Shown piece after piece: positions 1 to 8,476 of a stretch of DNA of 64,000 nt. Source of the DNA: Leisingera sp. JC1 (GTDB taxonomy: Bacteria > Pseudomonadota > Alphaproteobacteria > Rhodobacterales > Rhodobacteraceae); NCBI RefSeq assembly GCF_001679925.1, contig NZ_LYUZ01000002.1, positions 23,193-87,192 of the forward strand, given 5' to 3'. Both the position numbers and the translations under genes were made by a program. Each line of letters opens with the position of its first letter. The stretch's first letter is position 1. A model generated the notes under the pieces. The model saw only the letters and a program-made list of their open reading frames with translations. It was not told the origin of the DNA and made no database searches.

Positions 1-355
1 TGGCCGCCGCGAAAACCGGGGCATACAGGCCGAAATCCGGCCAGCCGCTTGCCGCCCAGTTCAGCGCTTCGGCCGTCTGCTCTGCATCACCAAGAACACC
101 GGCTTCCAGCCCCTCCGCTTGCTCTGCCGTGATCATCTCCCAGACCACGGCCCTGGGCTTCAGCACCAGAAGGAGCTGTGCCTGCCGCTGGTGGTGCACA
201 GGGTTGTCATGAACCTCGCCCAGGATCACCACATCCGCCCCCCGCAGCGCTTCAACGACGCCGGAAAGCTCTTCCGCACGGGCACCGGACACGCAAAGCG
301 CCGCCAGGGCGGCGGCGCTTGCAATCATTTTCAGGCCATTCAATCGCTTTCTCAT
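1..355 (-). CDS. ChaN-family haem-binding/uptake lipoprotein, N-terminal part (cut by window edge)
   Basis: Translating the minus strand from ATG at 355 gives an open frame that leaves the window after 118 codons. It opens with a positively charged, hydrophobic signal sequence ending near ARA-EE. It then has ILGEVHDNPVHH, the hallmark of the ChaN/Tiki-like family (E and H residues near the haem or metal site). ChaN proteins are outer-membrane-associated lipoproteins implicated in haem or iron handling. No lipobox Cys is obvious here, so it may be a soluble periplasmic form. Its ATG overlaps the rpoH stop codon by four bases (ATGA), so translation is probably coupled to rpoH. The C-terminus is not visible. 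Confidence 0.75.
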   Translation of the reverse strand, partial: MRKRLNGLKMIASAAALAALCVSGARAEELSGVVEALRGADVVILGEVHDNPVHHQRQAQLLLVLKPRAVVWEMITAEQAEGLEAGVLGDAEQTAEALNWAASGWPDFGLYAPVFAAA

Positions 356-1230
356 GAAAGCAGTTTGTGCACCTCGCGAGATTGGCCTTCAAGGCATTTG
401 CGCATCTTCTGGAAGGCACCTGCCTCCAGCTGGCGCACCCGCTCCTTGGACAGGCCAAGTTCCAGGCCCAGACTTTCCAGCGTGCGCGGGCGTTCGCGCA
501 GCTTGCGCTCGGTGATGATGAACCGCTCGCGGTCGTTCAGCGCCTGCAGCGCACCCACCAGCCATTTGCGCAGCTGGCGGCGGTCATGGCGCTCCTGCAC
601 CAGTTCCTCGGCCTGCGACGCTTCATCCTCCAGCGCATCAATCCATTCGCGGCCCTCTTCATCGGCGGACTGGATGGCATTGAGCGAGAAGTCGGCACCG
701 GACAGGCGCCCCTCCATCATTTCAACGTCGCGCAACGGCACACCGATTTCTGTGGCGATCTTCTGGTGCAGCTGGTGCCGGTCCAGCTTCACACCCGACG
801 CCCGCGCTTCACGCTCGAACTGCGCCTGCACCCGGCGCATGTTGAAGAACAGCGATTTTTGCGACGAGGTGGAGCCGGTGCGGACCATCGACCAGTTGCG
901 CATCACATAATCCTGGATCGACGCCTTGATCCACCAGACCGCATAGGTCGAGAACCGCACCCCCCGGTCCGGGTCGAATTTGTCTGCCGCCTTCATGAGC
1001 CCCAGGCCTGCCTCCTGGATCAGGTCGTTCATCGGCGCCCCATACCGCTTGAACTTGGCCGCCATGGAAATGGCCAGACGCATATAAGCGTTGATAAGCC
1101 GGTGCAGCGACTGCACGTCGCGGTCATCCCGCCAGGCATAGGCCAGGCGCCGCTCAGTCTCTGCATCCAGAAGTTCCGCCTTCATTGCCTGTCTCGGCAA
1201 TGGGTTTTCGGCTGTTTGATCAAGTGCCAT
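352..1230 (-). CDS. rpoH: RNA polymerase sigma-32 (heat-shock) factor
   Basis: A 292-residue sigma-70-family factor. Region 2 shows DLIQEAGLGLMKAADKFDP and STYAVWWIKASIQDYV. Just after it is the RpoH box QKSLFFNMRR, which separates RpoH from other group-2 sigmas. Region 4.2 near the C-terminus has ESLGLELGLSKERVRQLE, the promoter -35 recognition helix. It should direct RNA polymerase to heat-shock and oxidative-stress promoters. Start: the frame is open to 1350, but ATG at 1230 begins a standard RpoH N-terminus (MALDQTAENPLPRQ) behind a G-rich Shine-Dalgarno. Roseobacters often carry more than one rpoH; which paralogue this is cannot be told from sequence alone. Confidence 0.95.
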   Translation of the reverse strand: MALDQTAENPLPRQAMKAELLDAETERRLAYAWRDDRDVQSLHRLINAYMRLAISMAAKFKRYGAPMNDLIQEAGLGLMKAADKFDPDRGVRFSTYAVWWIKASIQDYVMRNWSMVRTGSTSSQKSLFFNMRRVQAQFEREARASGVKLDRHQLHQKIATEIGVPLRDVEMMEGRLSGADFSLNAIQSADEEGREWIDALEDEASQAEELVQERHDRRQLRKWLVGALQALNDRERFIITERKLRERPRTLESLGLELGLSKERVRQLEAGAFQKMRKCLEGQSREVHKLLS

Positions 1231-1506
1231 TGTGATTTCCCCCCGGAAACTAATTAACAAACTGCCGCCTGCAGGCGTGCTTACAACAATTGGAGGCCCG
1301 GCATTCATAGGCCGGCAGCAACAGCGCAGCGGATAAGACTCACGGCTCATCCAAAGGCCAAAATGGAAAAGTTAAATTGTATCTTGGCCCCTGCGCAGCC
1401 TATCCCGGCCTTAATAAGTGGAACCCCGGGACGCTGCGGTCTCTTGTCTTCACCGGGCCCTGCAGTTACCCACAGGAACGGCTTCGGACTCACAGGTTAG
1501 CAAAAA

Positions 1507-2025
1507 ATGCCGTTAAATGTAACTTTTATTCTGGGGGGCGCCGCCTCGGGGAAGTCGGCATTCGCCGAGCAGCTATGCTCAACTACCGGAAAAGACAAAG
1601 TTTACTGGGCAACCGCACAAATTTTCGACGCCGAAATGCGCGAAAAAGTGTCCCGGCACCTCGAACAAAGAGGGGGCGGCTGGCTGACTTTTGAAGAACC
1701 GGAAACGGCCGCGCAGGTTCTTGACCCTCTCAACTCCGGTCAAATCTGCCTGATGGATTGCGCAACGATGTGGCTGACAAACCATTTGCTGGCGGAGCAC
1801 GACCTGAACGCCGCCACCGAAGAATTGCTATCTGCCGTGGAACGCTGCCAGGCTGATCTGGTGATTGTCTCCAATGAAACCGGGCTGGGCATTGTGCCGG
1901 AAAACACGCTGGCCCGCCGTTTCCGCGAGGCCCAAGGACGACTGAATATCGCGCTGGCCGCACGCGCGGACACCGTGGTTCAGGTCACGGCCGGGCTGCC
2001 ACTGGTTCTGAAGGGCACGCTGTGA
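1507..2025 (+). CDS. cobU: Adenosylcobinamide kinase / adenosylcobinamide-phosphate guanylyltransferase
   Basis: A 172-residue cytoplasmic enzyme of cobalamin nucleotide-loop assembly. It phosphorylates adenosylcobinamide and then transfers GMP to it. Visible motifs are the P-loop GGAASGKS (residues 10-17), the YWATA segment, the His expected to carry the GMP (H51, in RHLEQR), and SNETGLGIVPEN, matching the family NExGxG signature. The length is normal (about 170-180). It overlaps the following phosphatase gene by GTGA, so the pair forms a coupled B12-related unit. The gene faces away from rpoH across 276 bp. The rest of the cobalamin pathway is not in the window. Confidence 0.95.
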   Translation: MPLNVTFILGGAASGKSAFAEQLCSTTGKDKVYWATAQIFDAEMREKVSRHLEQRGGGWLTFEEPETAAQVLDPLNSGQICLMDCATMWLTNHLLAEHDLNAATEELLSAVERCQADLVIVSNETGLGIVPENTLARRFREAQGRLNIALAARADTVVQVTAGLPLVLKGTL

Positions 2026-2603
2026 TCACCCGGCTGTTCCTGGTGCGGCATGGGCCAACCCATGCGAAATGCATGGTGGGCTGGTCCGATCTGCCTGCGG
2101 ATTTGTCGGACACAGCAGCCCTTTCCCGCTTGTCGGATTACCTGCCCGCCAAGGCGCTGGTGGTGTCCTCGGACCTGTCCCGGGCGGTGGAAACCGCCAG
2201 TGCAATCCAAGGCAGCCGGGAACGCCTGCCCCACGCTGAGGCGTTGCGCGAAATCCATTTCGGCGCCTGGGAACTGCGCAGCTGGGCCGAAGTGGATGCA
2301 GAGGACCCTGAGCGCATCCGGGCCTATTGGGAAACACCAGGCGACGTGACACCGCCGGGCGGTGAAAGCTGGCACCAGGTTTGCAGCCGTGTAAACACAG
2401 CGATCGACGGGCTTATCGGCGCGCACCGGGGCCGTGACCTGATCGTGGTCGGCCACTTCGGCCAGATCCTGACTCAGATCCAGCGGGCTGAGATGCTGAC
2501 AGCGGAAGAGGCCTTTGCCCACCGGATCGACAACCTGTCAGTCAGCGAAATCTCCCTTGGGCCGGATGGCTGGAAGGCCGGAAAGATCAATCACACTCCG
2601 TGA
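2022..2603 (+). CDS. Histidine phosphatase family protein (CobC-like, probable alpha-ribazole phosphatase)
   Basis: A 193-residue phosphoglycerate-mutase-superfamily hydrolase. The catalytic RHG lies at residues 9-11, the conserved acid is in the FGAWE segment (around residue 84) and the second catalytic His is H145 in VVGHFG. GTG at 2022 overlaps the cobU stop (GTGA), so the two are translationally coupled. That position argues for CobC activity, removing the 5'-phosphate of alpha-ribazole or adenosylcobalamin phosphate in the last steps of B12 assembly. Many enzymes share this fold, so the substrate is inferred from the neighbour and not from specificity residues. Confidence 0.8.
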   Translation: MITRLFLVRHGPTHAKCMVGWSDLPADLSDTAALSRLSDYLPAKALVVSSDLSRAVETASAIQGSRERLPHAEALREIHFGAWELRSWAEVDAEDPERIRAYWETPGDVTPPGGESWHQVCSRVNTAIDGLIGAHRGRDLIVVGHFGQILTQIQRAEMLTAEEAFAHRIDNLSVSEISLGPDGWKAGKINHTP

Positions 2604-2661
2604 CGTGTTCCATCACAAACATTCCATTTTGAAATGCGCGGCCCCGCGCTAGCCTCCTGCC

Positions 2662-3345
2662 ATGGCTTATGAAATCTATATTGGCGACCGCATGTATTCC
2701 AGCTGGTCATTGCGCGGCTGGCTCATGCTCGAAAAATTCTCCCTGCCCCATACGGTGCATATGGTGGGGCTTTATTCCGGAACCATGGCGCAGGAAATGG
2801 CGCATCTGACCCCGGCACGGCTGGTGCCCGCGCTGCGCACTCCGGAGGGGCTGGTGGTGGGCGAAAGCCTGGCCATTGCCGAAACCCTGGCCGAACGACA
2901 CCCGGATGCCGGCCTCTGGCCCGCGGATCCGGCGCAGCGCGCAACGGCGCGCTGGCTGGCAGCGGAAATGGTTGGCGGCTTCTCGGCCTTGCGCGGTGAA
3001 TGCCCGATGCAGCTGGCGCATATCTACGAAGGCTTCGAGGTGTCGCGCGAAGTAAAGGCCGACCTGGACCGGATTGAGGCGCTGTTTGCCCACGCCCGAA
3101 AGATTTCCGGCCTTGGCAGCGGTTACCTGTTCGGGGAATATTCTCTGGCAGATGTGTTCTACACGCCGGTTGCGGCCCGGATCGTGGGATATGGCCTGCC
3201 CGTGTCCGCAGAAACCCGCGCCTATTGCAAGCTCCTGCTGTCCGACCCGGCGGTCCTGCACTGGCAAACCCTGGCGCAGGAGGTCAGCTATGACCCGGAA
3301 CCCTATGCAATGGACCTGCCGAAGCGGCCCTGGTCGCTGGACTGA
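2662..3345 (+). CDS. Glutathione S-transferase family protein
   Basis: A 227-residue protein with an N-terminal thioredoxin-like GST domain (residues 1-80: YSSWSLRGWLMLEKF with the candidate thiol-activating Ser, then ARLVPALRTPEGLVVGESLAIAE with the cis-Pro and the Glu-Ser glutathione-binding pair). An all-helical C-terminal domain follows, including FGEYSLADVFYTPVAARI. It should bind glutathione in the cytoplasm and act in detoxification or isomerisation; the substrate is unknown. It starts 58 bp after the phosphatase gene, so co-transcription is possible but not shown. No clear Shine-Dalgarno precedes the ATG. Confidence 0.85.
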   Translation: MAYEIYIGDRMYSSWSLRGWLMLEKFSLPHTVHMVGLYSGTMAQEMAHLTPARLVPALRTPEGLVVGESLAIAETLAERHPDAGLWPADPAQRATARWLAAEMVGGFSALRGECPMQLAHIYEGFEVSREVKADLDRIEALFAHARKISGLGSGYLFGEYSLADVFYTPVAARIVGYGLPVSAETRAYCKLLLSDPAVLHWQTLAQEVSYDPEPYAMDLPKRPWSLD

Positions 3346-3460
3346 ACCGGCAGCCTGCGCGAAATCTGCGTGAATTCGCGGGGTGCACCCGGTCACGTTA
3401 ACCAATCAGAAACCACGATTGCCAAGCATCTCTCCCTGACCTTTCAGAAGGCGGGGAGAG

Positions 3461-4963
3461 ATGACAGCACGGTCCTACACAGTTGCTTTTCAAGGCGTCG
3501 AAGCCCGCCAGGTCGAAGTGCAATGCGCCGTTGCCCCCGGATTGCCCGCCTTCTCGGTGGTCGGCCTGCCGGACAAGGCGGTGCAGGAAGCCCGTGAAAG
3601 GGTACGGGCCGCCTTTGCGGCAATGTCCATCGCCCTGCCCTCACGCCGGATCACCATAAACCTGTCGCCCGCCGACCTGCCCAAGGAGGGCAGCCATTTC
3701 GACCTGCCGATTGCGCTGGCTCTGCTGGCGGCCATCGGCATCGTTCCGGCGGAAAAAGCTGAGGAAACCATTGCCCTTGGAGAACTGTCGCTCGACGGTC
3801 AGCTGATGCCGGTGGCCGGGGCCCTGCCCGCTGCGGTCACGGCAGCTGAGGAAGGCAGGATGCTACTTTGCCCGAAGCCCTCAGGGCCGGAGGCCGCCTG
3901 GGTCGACGCGGCGCAGGTGATCGGCGCAGCCACCCTGACAGAGGTGGTGCAGCATTTCACCGGCCAGCGTCGCATCGAACCTGCCACGCCGGGTGAGGCC
4001 ATTACCGGTCTGGGCGGCAAGGACCTGCGCGATGTGAAAGGACAGGAGATCGCAAAACGGGCGCTGGAAATCGCCGCCGCCGGGCGCCATCACATGCTGA
4101 TGGTCGGCCCGCCAGGGTCGGGCAAGTCGATGCTGGCGGCGCGGTTGCCCTCGATCCTGCCGCCGCTCACGCCGGCGGAGGCGCTGGAAACCTCGATGAT
4201 CCATTCCCTCTGCGGGCTGATCGACGAGGGCGGCATCAGCCGCGCCCGCCCTTTCCGCGAGCCGCACCACACGGCCTCCATGGCCGCAATTGCGGGCGGC
4301 GGGCGTCGGGCGCAGCCGGGCGAAATCAGCCTGGCCCACAACGGCGTGCTGTTTCTGGACGAGCTGCCGGAGTTCGGCCGCCCGGTGCTGGAAACCCTGC
4401 GCCAGCCTCTGGAAACCGGAGAGGTGATGGTGGCGCGCGCCAATGCCCATGTGAAATACCCCAGCCGCTTCATGCTGGTGGCAGCCGCCAACCCCTGCAA
4501 ATGCGGCTATCTGGCCGATGCCAACCGCGCCTGCTCTCAAGCCCCAATTTGCGGGGCGAACTATCTGGGCCGGATTTCAGGCCCTCTGCTGGACCGCTTC
4601 GACCTGCATCTGGACGTGCCGCCAGTGGATGTGGCCGACCTGGAGCTGCCGCCCAGCGCCGAGGGTTCTGCCGAGGTTGCGCAGCGCGTGGCGATTGCCC
4701 GGGAGATGCAGACCGCCCGTTTCCAGGGCCATCCCGGCCTGCGCCAGAACGCCGATGCCGAGGGCGCGCTGCTGGAGGAAATTGCCGCCCCTGACGCCGA
4801 AAGCCGCGACCTGCTGGTTCGCGCGGCGGAACGTTTCGGCCTCAGTGCGCGCGGCTACCACCGGGTGCTGCGGGTCGCGCGCACCATTGCGGATCTGGCC
4901 TGCGAGGAACAGGTGCAGCGCAAGCATTTCGCCGAGGCGCTGAGCTTCCGGCTGCCGGGTTGA
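3461..4963 (+). CDS. comM: YifB/ComM-family AAA+ ATPase (Mg-chelatase-like)
   Basis: A 500-residue protein. The N-terminal Lon-like/ChlI domain (about 1-170) carries VVGLPDKAVQEARERVRAA. The AAA+ core has Walker A GPPGSGKS at 216-223 and Walker B VLFLDELPEF near 300. A short zinc-knuckle-like segment CKCGYL...C...C and the Mg_chelatase_C helical domain follow. ComM is a hexameric helicase that promotes branch migration during natural transformation in Vibrio and other bacteria; YifB homologues are also widespread in non-transformable species. The ATG follows GGCGGGGAG directly. It converges with gshB, with only 19 bp between the stops. Confidence 0.92.
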   Translation: MTARSYTVAFQGVEARQVEVQCAVAPGLPAFSVVGLPDKAVQEARERVRAAFAAMSIALPSRRITINLSPADLPKEGSHFDLPIALALLAAIGIVPAEKAEETIALGELSLDGQLMPVAGALPAAVTAAEEGRMLLCPKPSGPEAAWVDAAQVIGAATLTEVVQHFTGQRRIEPATPGEAITGLGGKDLRDVKGQEIAKRALEIAAAGRHHMLMVGPPGSGKSMLAARLPSILPPLTPAEALETSMIHSLCGLIDEGGISRARPFREPHHTASMAAIAGGGRRAQPGEISLAHNGVLFLDELPEFGRPVLETLRQPLETGEVMVARANAHVKYPSRFMLVAAANPCKCGYLADANRACSQAPICGANYLGRISGPLLDRFDLHLDVPPVDVADLELPPSAEGSAEVAQRVAIAREMQTARFQGHPGLRQNADAEGALLEEIAAPDAESRDLLVRAAERFGLSARGYHRVLRVARTIADLACEEQVQRKHFAEALSFRLPG

Positions 4964-4982
4964 CCCGGAGCCGGAGCACACG

Positions 4983-5915
4983 TCAGACCTTCGCTTCGAT
5001 CGCCTGCCAGACCTTCTCTGCGATATTCACACCGTCAAAACGCTCCAGCTCTTGAATACCGGTGGGCGAGGTCACGTTGATCTCGGTCAGGTAGTCGCCA
5101 ATCACGTCGATACCGACAAAAATCTGGCCCTTCTCGCGCAGCAGCGGGCCGATCGCCGCGCAGATCTCCAGGTCACGCTCGCTCAACCCGATCTTCTCGG
5201 GACGGCCGCCCACATGCATGTTCGACCGGGTCTCGCCCGCCGCGGGCACACGGTTGATCGCCCCCACCGGCTCGCCGTCAACCAGGATCACCCGCTTGTC
5301 GCCGTTGCTGACGTCCGGCAGGAATTTCTGCACGATCAGCGGCTCGCGGCTGAAGCCGGTGAACAGCTCATGCAGCGAGGTGAGGTTGCGGTCATTGGCA
5401 TCCAGCCGGAACACTCCCGCGCCGCCATTGCCGTAAAGCGGCTTCAGGATCACGTCGCCATGCTTTTCCTTGAACGCCTTGATGGTCTGCAGGTCGCGGG
5501 CGATTGTCGTGGGCGGGGTCAGCTCCGGGAAGTTCAGCACCAGCAGCTTTTCCGGGTAGTTGCGCACCCAGAACGGATCGTTCACCACCAGCGCTTTGCC
5601 CTTCAGCATGTCCAGCAGGTGGGTCGAGGTGATGTAGTGCATGTCAAACGGCGGGTCCTGGCGCAGCCAGACCACGTCGAATTCCGCCAGATCAACCTCG
5701 CGTTCAGGCCCCAGCACCGCCGGGGCGCCTTCCACCCGCTGCACGGCCATATCATGTCCGCGGGCAGTGATGCGGCCTTCCTGATAGGCCAGCTGGTCGG
5801 GGCCGTAATAAAACAGCTCATGGCCGCGCGCCTGGGCTTCCTCGGCCAGGCGGAAGCTGCTGTCGGCGTTGATGTTCACGCCCATGACCGGGTCCATCTG
5901 GAAGGCGATTTTCAT
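4983..5915 (-). CDS. gshB: Glutathione synthetase
   Basis: A 310-residue ATP-grasp ligase that joins gamma-glutamylcysteine and glycine. Visible are the N-terminal [14 protein letters not shown] segment (typical GshB opening), [15 protein letters not shown] (nucleotide-binding loop), [20 protein letters not shown], and [15 protein letters not shown] near the C-terminus with the Mg-binding Glu and Asn. The start was set at ATG 5915, not the upstream in-frame ATG at 5954, because the family begins at MKIAFQ. It is the last member of a minus-strand series after rsmI and yraN. Confidence 0.97.
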   Translation of the reverse strand: MKIAFQMDPVMGVNINADSSFRLAEEAQARGHELFYYGPDQLAYQEGRITARGHDMAVQRVEGAPAVLGPEREVDLAEFDVVWLRQDPPFDMHYITSTHLLDMLKGKALVVNDPFWVRNYPEKLLVLNFPELTPPTTIARDLQTIKAFKEKHGDVILKPLYGNGGAGVFRLDANDRNLTSLHELFTGFSREPLIVQKFLPDVSNGDKRVILVDGEPVGAINRVPAAGETRSNMHVGGRPEKIGLSERDLEICAAIGPLLREKGQIFVGIDVIGDYLTEINVTSPTGIQELERFDGVNIAEKVWQAIEAKV

Positions 5916-5986
5916 GGCAGTATCCCTCGTAAGCTGCCCGAATACATGGCCCACAGAACGCCGGGGTTCAATGGGGCAGCTGCGGA

Positions 5987-6361
5987 TCAGTCAAAGCCGA
6001 TGGCGTTTTCGATAATCTCCACCGCGCCAGTGCCATCGACCAGCGCCGCGTCGAACCGGACCGGCGTCAACTGGCCCTTGGGTTCATTTTCGAGATACTG
6101 CCCGGCGCTGGCATAGATCCGCTCCGCCTGCCGCGGTGTGATGCGCAGCGCCGCGTTGGCGCTGGTGGCACTGTGCTTCACCTCCACAAACACCAGTTCT
6201 TCGGGGCCGCGCAGGATCAGGTCGATCTCGCCGCCCGGCCCCCGCCATCGGCGCTCGGCCACGGTGTAGCCGCGGTTTTCATAGTGGCGCGCGACGATTT
6301 CTTCCGCCGCTTCACCGGCCAGATGCGCGCGGGCACCGCGGTGCTGGCGGGTGCGGCTCAT
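5987..6361 (-). CDS. YraN/UPF0102 family protein (putative endonuclease fold)
   Basis: A 124-residue protein with the restriction-endonuclease-like core of UPF0102: [21 protein letters not shown] holds the D...ExK triad, preceded by [19 protein letters not shown]. The cellular role is not established. Some family members are proposed Holliday-junction-resolvase-like nucleases. It starts 3 bp after the rsmI stop, the usual neighbour of yraN across proteobacteria, so the two are one transcription unit, probably continuing into gshB. Confidence 0.9.
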   Translation of the reverse strand: MSRTRQHRGARAHLAGEAAEEIVARHYENRGYTVAERRWRGPGGEIDLILRGPEELVFVEVKHSATSANAALRITPRQAERIYASAGQYLENEPKGQLTPVRFDAALVDGTGAVEIIENAIGFD

Positions 6362-6364
6362 AGT

Positions 6365-7222
6365 TCACGCGCCCTTCGCCAGTTGCAGCGCCAGCTGATA
6401 AACCTTGCGCCGGGGCAGCCCGTGCATCTCCGCGACGATCCCGGCGGCGTCCTTGACCGAATTGCCCTGCAAGGCCGCCTGCAGGTCGCTTTCCAGGTCG
6501 CCCTCGCTGATCTCAGCCTCCTGCGCGCGGTCAACCAGCAGCACGATCTCGCCCTTGACCGGGGTCTCCTCCAGCCCGGCAGCCAGTTCCATCAGCGGTG
6601 CGCGGCGCACCTCTTCGAATTTCTTGGTCAGTTCGCGGCACAGCGCGGCAGGTCGGTCGCCCAGCACCGCCGCCATATCGGAAACCGAAGCCGCCACCCG
6701 TTTCGGGGATTCATAGAAAATCAGCGTGCCGGGGATTTCCCGCAACTCCTCCAGCCGCTTGCGCCGGGCGCCGGAGGCATTGGGAAGGAAACCGGCAAAA
6801 AAGAACGCATCCGTCGGCAGCCCCGCCAGCGTCAGCGCGGTAGCCGCAGCAGAGGCGCCGGGAGCGCAAGTGACGGAATGGCCTGCCTCCGCTGCAGCAC
6901 GGCTGAGGTCAAATCCGGGATCAGCAATCAGCGGCATCCCGGCCTCAGACGCATAGGCAACCGATTTACCCTCTGCTATCGCCTCCAGCAGTTTCGCCCG
7001 CGCACCGGTGCCGCTGTGGTCGTGGTAGGCGATGATCCGCCGTCCGCCCAGCGGCACGCCGTGAATCTCCATCAGCTTGCGCAGCGAGCGTGTATCCTCA
7101 GCCGCGAGCACATCGGCCGAGGCCAGCACATCCAGCGCCCGCAGGGTAATGTCGCGGGCGGTGCCGATCGGCGTGGCAACAAAGTAAAGCCCGGGGGACA
7201 ATATGACATTCTGGTGATTCAA
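6365..7222 (-). CDS. rsmI: 16S rRNA (cytidine(1402)-2'-O)-methyltransferase
   Basis: A 285-residue SAM-dependent methyltransferase of the tetrapyrrole-methylase fold that 2'-O-methylates C1402 in the decoding centre of 16S rRNA. The N-terminus shows GLYFVATPIGTARDITLRALDVL (SAM-binding loop) and AAEDTRSLRKLM. IPLIADPGFDLSRAA-type sequence and FAGFLPNASGARRKRLEEL (family FxGFLP) follow. The start is TTG at 7222 preceded by AAGGCGGG. No ATG lies close upstream in frame. It is divergent from the LpoA-like lipoprotein gene, with 87 bp between. Confidence 0.95.
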   Translation of the reverse strand: MNHQNVILSPGLYFVATPIGTARDITLRALDVLASADVLAAEDTRSLRKLMEIHGVPLGGRRIIAYHDHSGTGARAKLLEAIAEGKSVAYASEAGMPLIADPGFDLSRAAAEAGHSVTCAPGASAAATALTLAGLPTDAFFFAGFLPNASGARRKRLEELREIPGTLIFYESPKRVAASVSDMAAVLGDRPAALCRELTKKFEEVRRAPLMELAAGLEETPVKGEIVLLVDRAQEAEISEGDLESDLQAALQGNSVKDAAGIVAEMHGLPRRKVYQLALQLAKGA

Positions 7223-7309
7223 CGCTGGACCCGCCTTTTTGGTCGTTTATGATCCGCCCTAAAACCCACACGGCGCTGACGCGCCGGGAGAACGGAGTTT
7301 CAAGCCATT

Positions 7310-8476
7310 ATGTTTGCTGTTTTCAAACGCGCCCGCAAGGCGGCTCTGACAGCCGCCGCGGCCATTTCCGCCATCGCCCTGACCGCCTGTGACCCGATTG
7401 CCGTCGGCACCGGGCCGACCATCAACACCTCCAAGCCGGTTCCGGTGGCGCTGCTGGTGCCGCGCGGCTCTGCCCAGCAGGGTGACGCCGTGCTGGCAAA
7501 GAGCTTGGAAAACGCAGCCCGCATGGCCATCGCCGATCTGGACGGGGTGCAGATCGACCTGCGGGTCTATGACACCGCAGGCAGTCCCGAAGTGGCCTCT
7601 GGCGCCGCGCAGCAGGCGCTGAAGGACGGGGCCCGCGTGATCCTCGGCCCGGTTTACGCCGAGGCGGCCAACGCCGCCGGTATCGCGGCGCGTCAGCGCG
7701 GCGTGAACGTGCTGGCGTTTTCGAACAACCCGGCAATTGCAGGCGGCAATGTCTTTATCCTTGGGCCGACCTTTGACAATACAGCCCGCCGGCTGACCAG
7801 CTTTGCCGCCCGCAACGGGAAGCGCAACATTCTGGTTGTTGGCGGCAATGACGCTGCAGGCAGCGCCGGGCGCAGCGCAATCCAGCGCGCTGCAGGCCAG
7901 AGCGGCGTGAGCATCGCCGGCAGCGTCGGTTACGAGCTGTCGCAACAGGGTGTGATCAATGCCATTCCCAGCATCCGTTCCCAGGCGGCCGGTGCGGATG
8001 CGGTTTTCCTGACCTCGACCACCGCAGGCGCGCTGCCGCTGCTGGCCCAGCTGCTGCCGGAAGCCGGTGTTGACCCGGCAGAAAAGCAGTACATTGGCCT
8101 GACCCGCTGGGACATCCCGCCCCAGACCCTGGCCCTGCCCGGCGTTCAGGGCGGCTGGTTTGCGCTGCCGGACCAAAGCAAGGTCCAGCAGTTCAGCGCC
8201 CGCTACCAGGCCAGCTACGGCGCCGCGCCGCATTCCATCGGCAGCCTGGCTTATGACGGCATTGCCGCCATCGGCGCGCTGGTTGCGGCCGGAAAATCCG
8301 ACGCGCTGACCGCGGGCGCCCTGACCCAGGGCGCAGGCTTCCAGGGGGCTGGCGGCATTTTCCGCCTGCGGCCCGATGGCACCAATGAGCGCGGGCTGGC
8401 CGTTGCCACCATCCAGGAACAGAAGGTCGTGATCATTGACCCAGCCCCAAGCAGCTTCGGCGGCGCAGGCTTCTGA
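7310..8476 (+). CDS. Penicillin-binding-protein activator, LpoA-like lipoprotein (periplasmic-binding-protein fold)
   Basis: A 388-residue exported lipoprotein. It has a Lys/Arg-rich start, a hydrophobic stretch and a lipobox LTAC with Cys at about residue 27. The remainder resembles a type-1 periplasmic binding protein: VALLVPRGSAQQGDAVLAKSLENAARMA, ARVILGPVYAEAANAAGIAARQRGVNVLAFSNNP. The fold matches the LpoA C-terminal domain and the Leu/Ile/Val-binding family. In gammaproteobacteria LpoA activates PBP1A; in alphaproteobacteria this role is only annotated by homology. Nearness to murJ fits an envelope role. Its 3' end overlaps the proposed glnD start by 41 bp. Confidence 0.85.
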   Translation: MFAVFKRARKAALTAAAAISAIALTACDPIAVGTGPTINTSKPVPVALLVPRGSAQQGDAVLAKSLENAARMAIADLDGVQIDLRVYDTAGSPEVASGAAQQALKDGARVILGPVYAEAANAAGIAARQRGVNVLAFSNNPAIAGGNVFILGPTFDNTARRLTSFAARNGKRNILVVGGNDAAGSAGRSAIQRAAGQSGVSIAGSVGYELSQQGVINAIPSIRSQAAGADAVFLTSTTAGALPLLAQLLPEAGVDPAEKQYIGLTRWDIPPQTLALPGVQGGWFALPDQSKVQQFSARYQASYGAAPHSIGSLAYDGIAAIGALVAAGKSDALTAGALTQGAGFQGAGGIFRLRPDGTNERGLAVATIQEQKVVIIDPAPSSFGGAGF

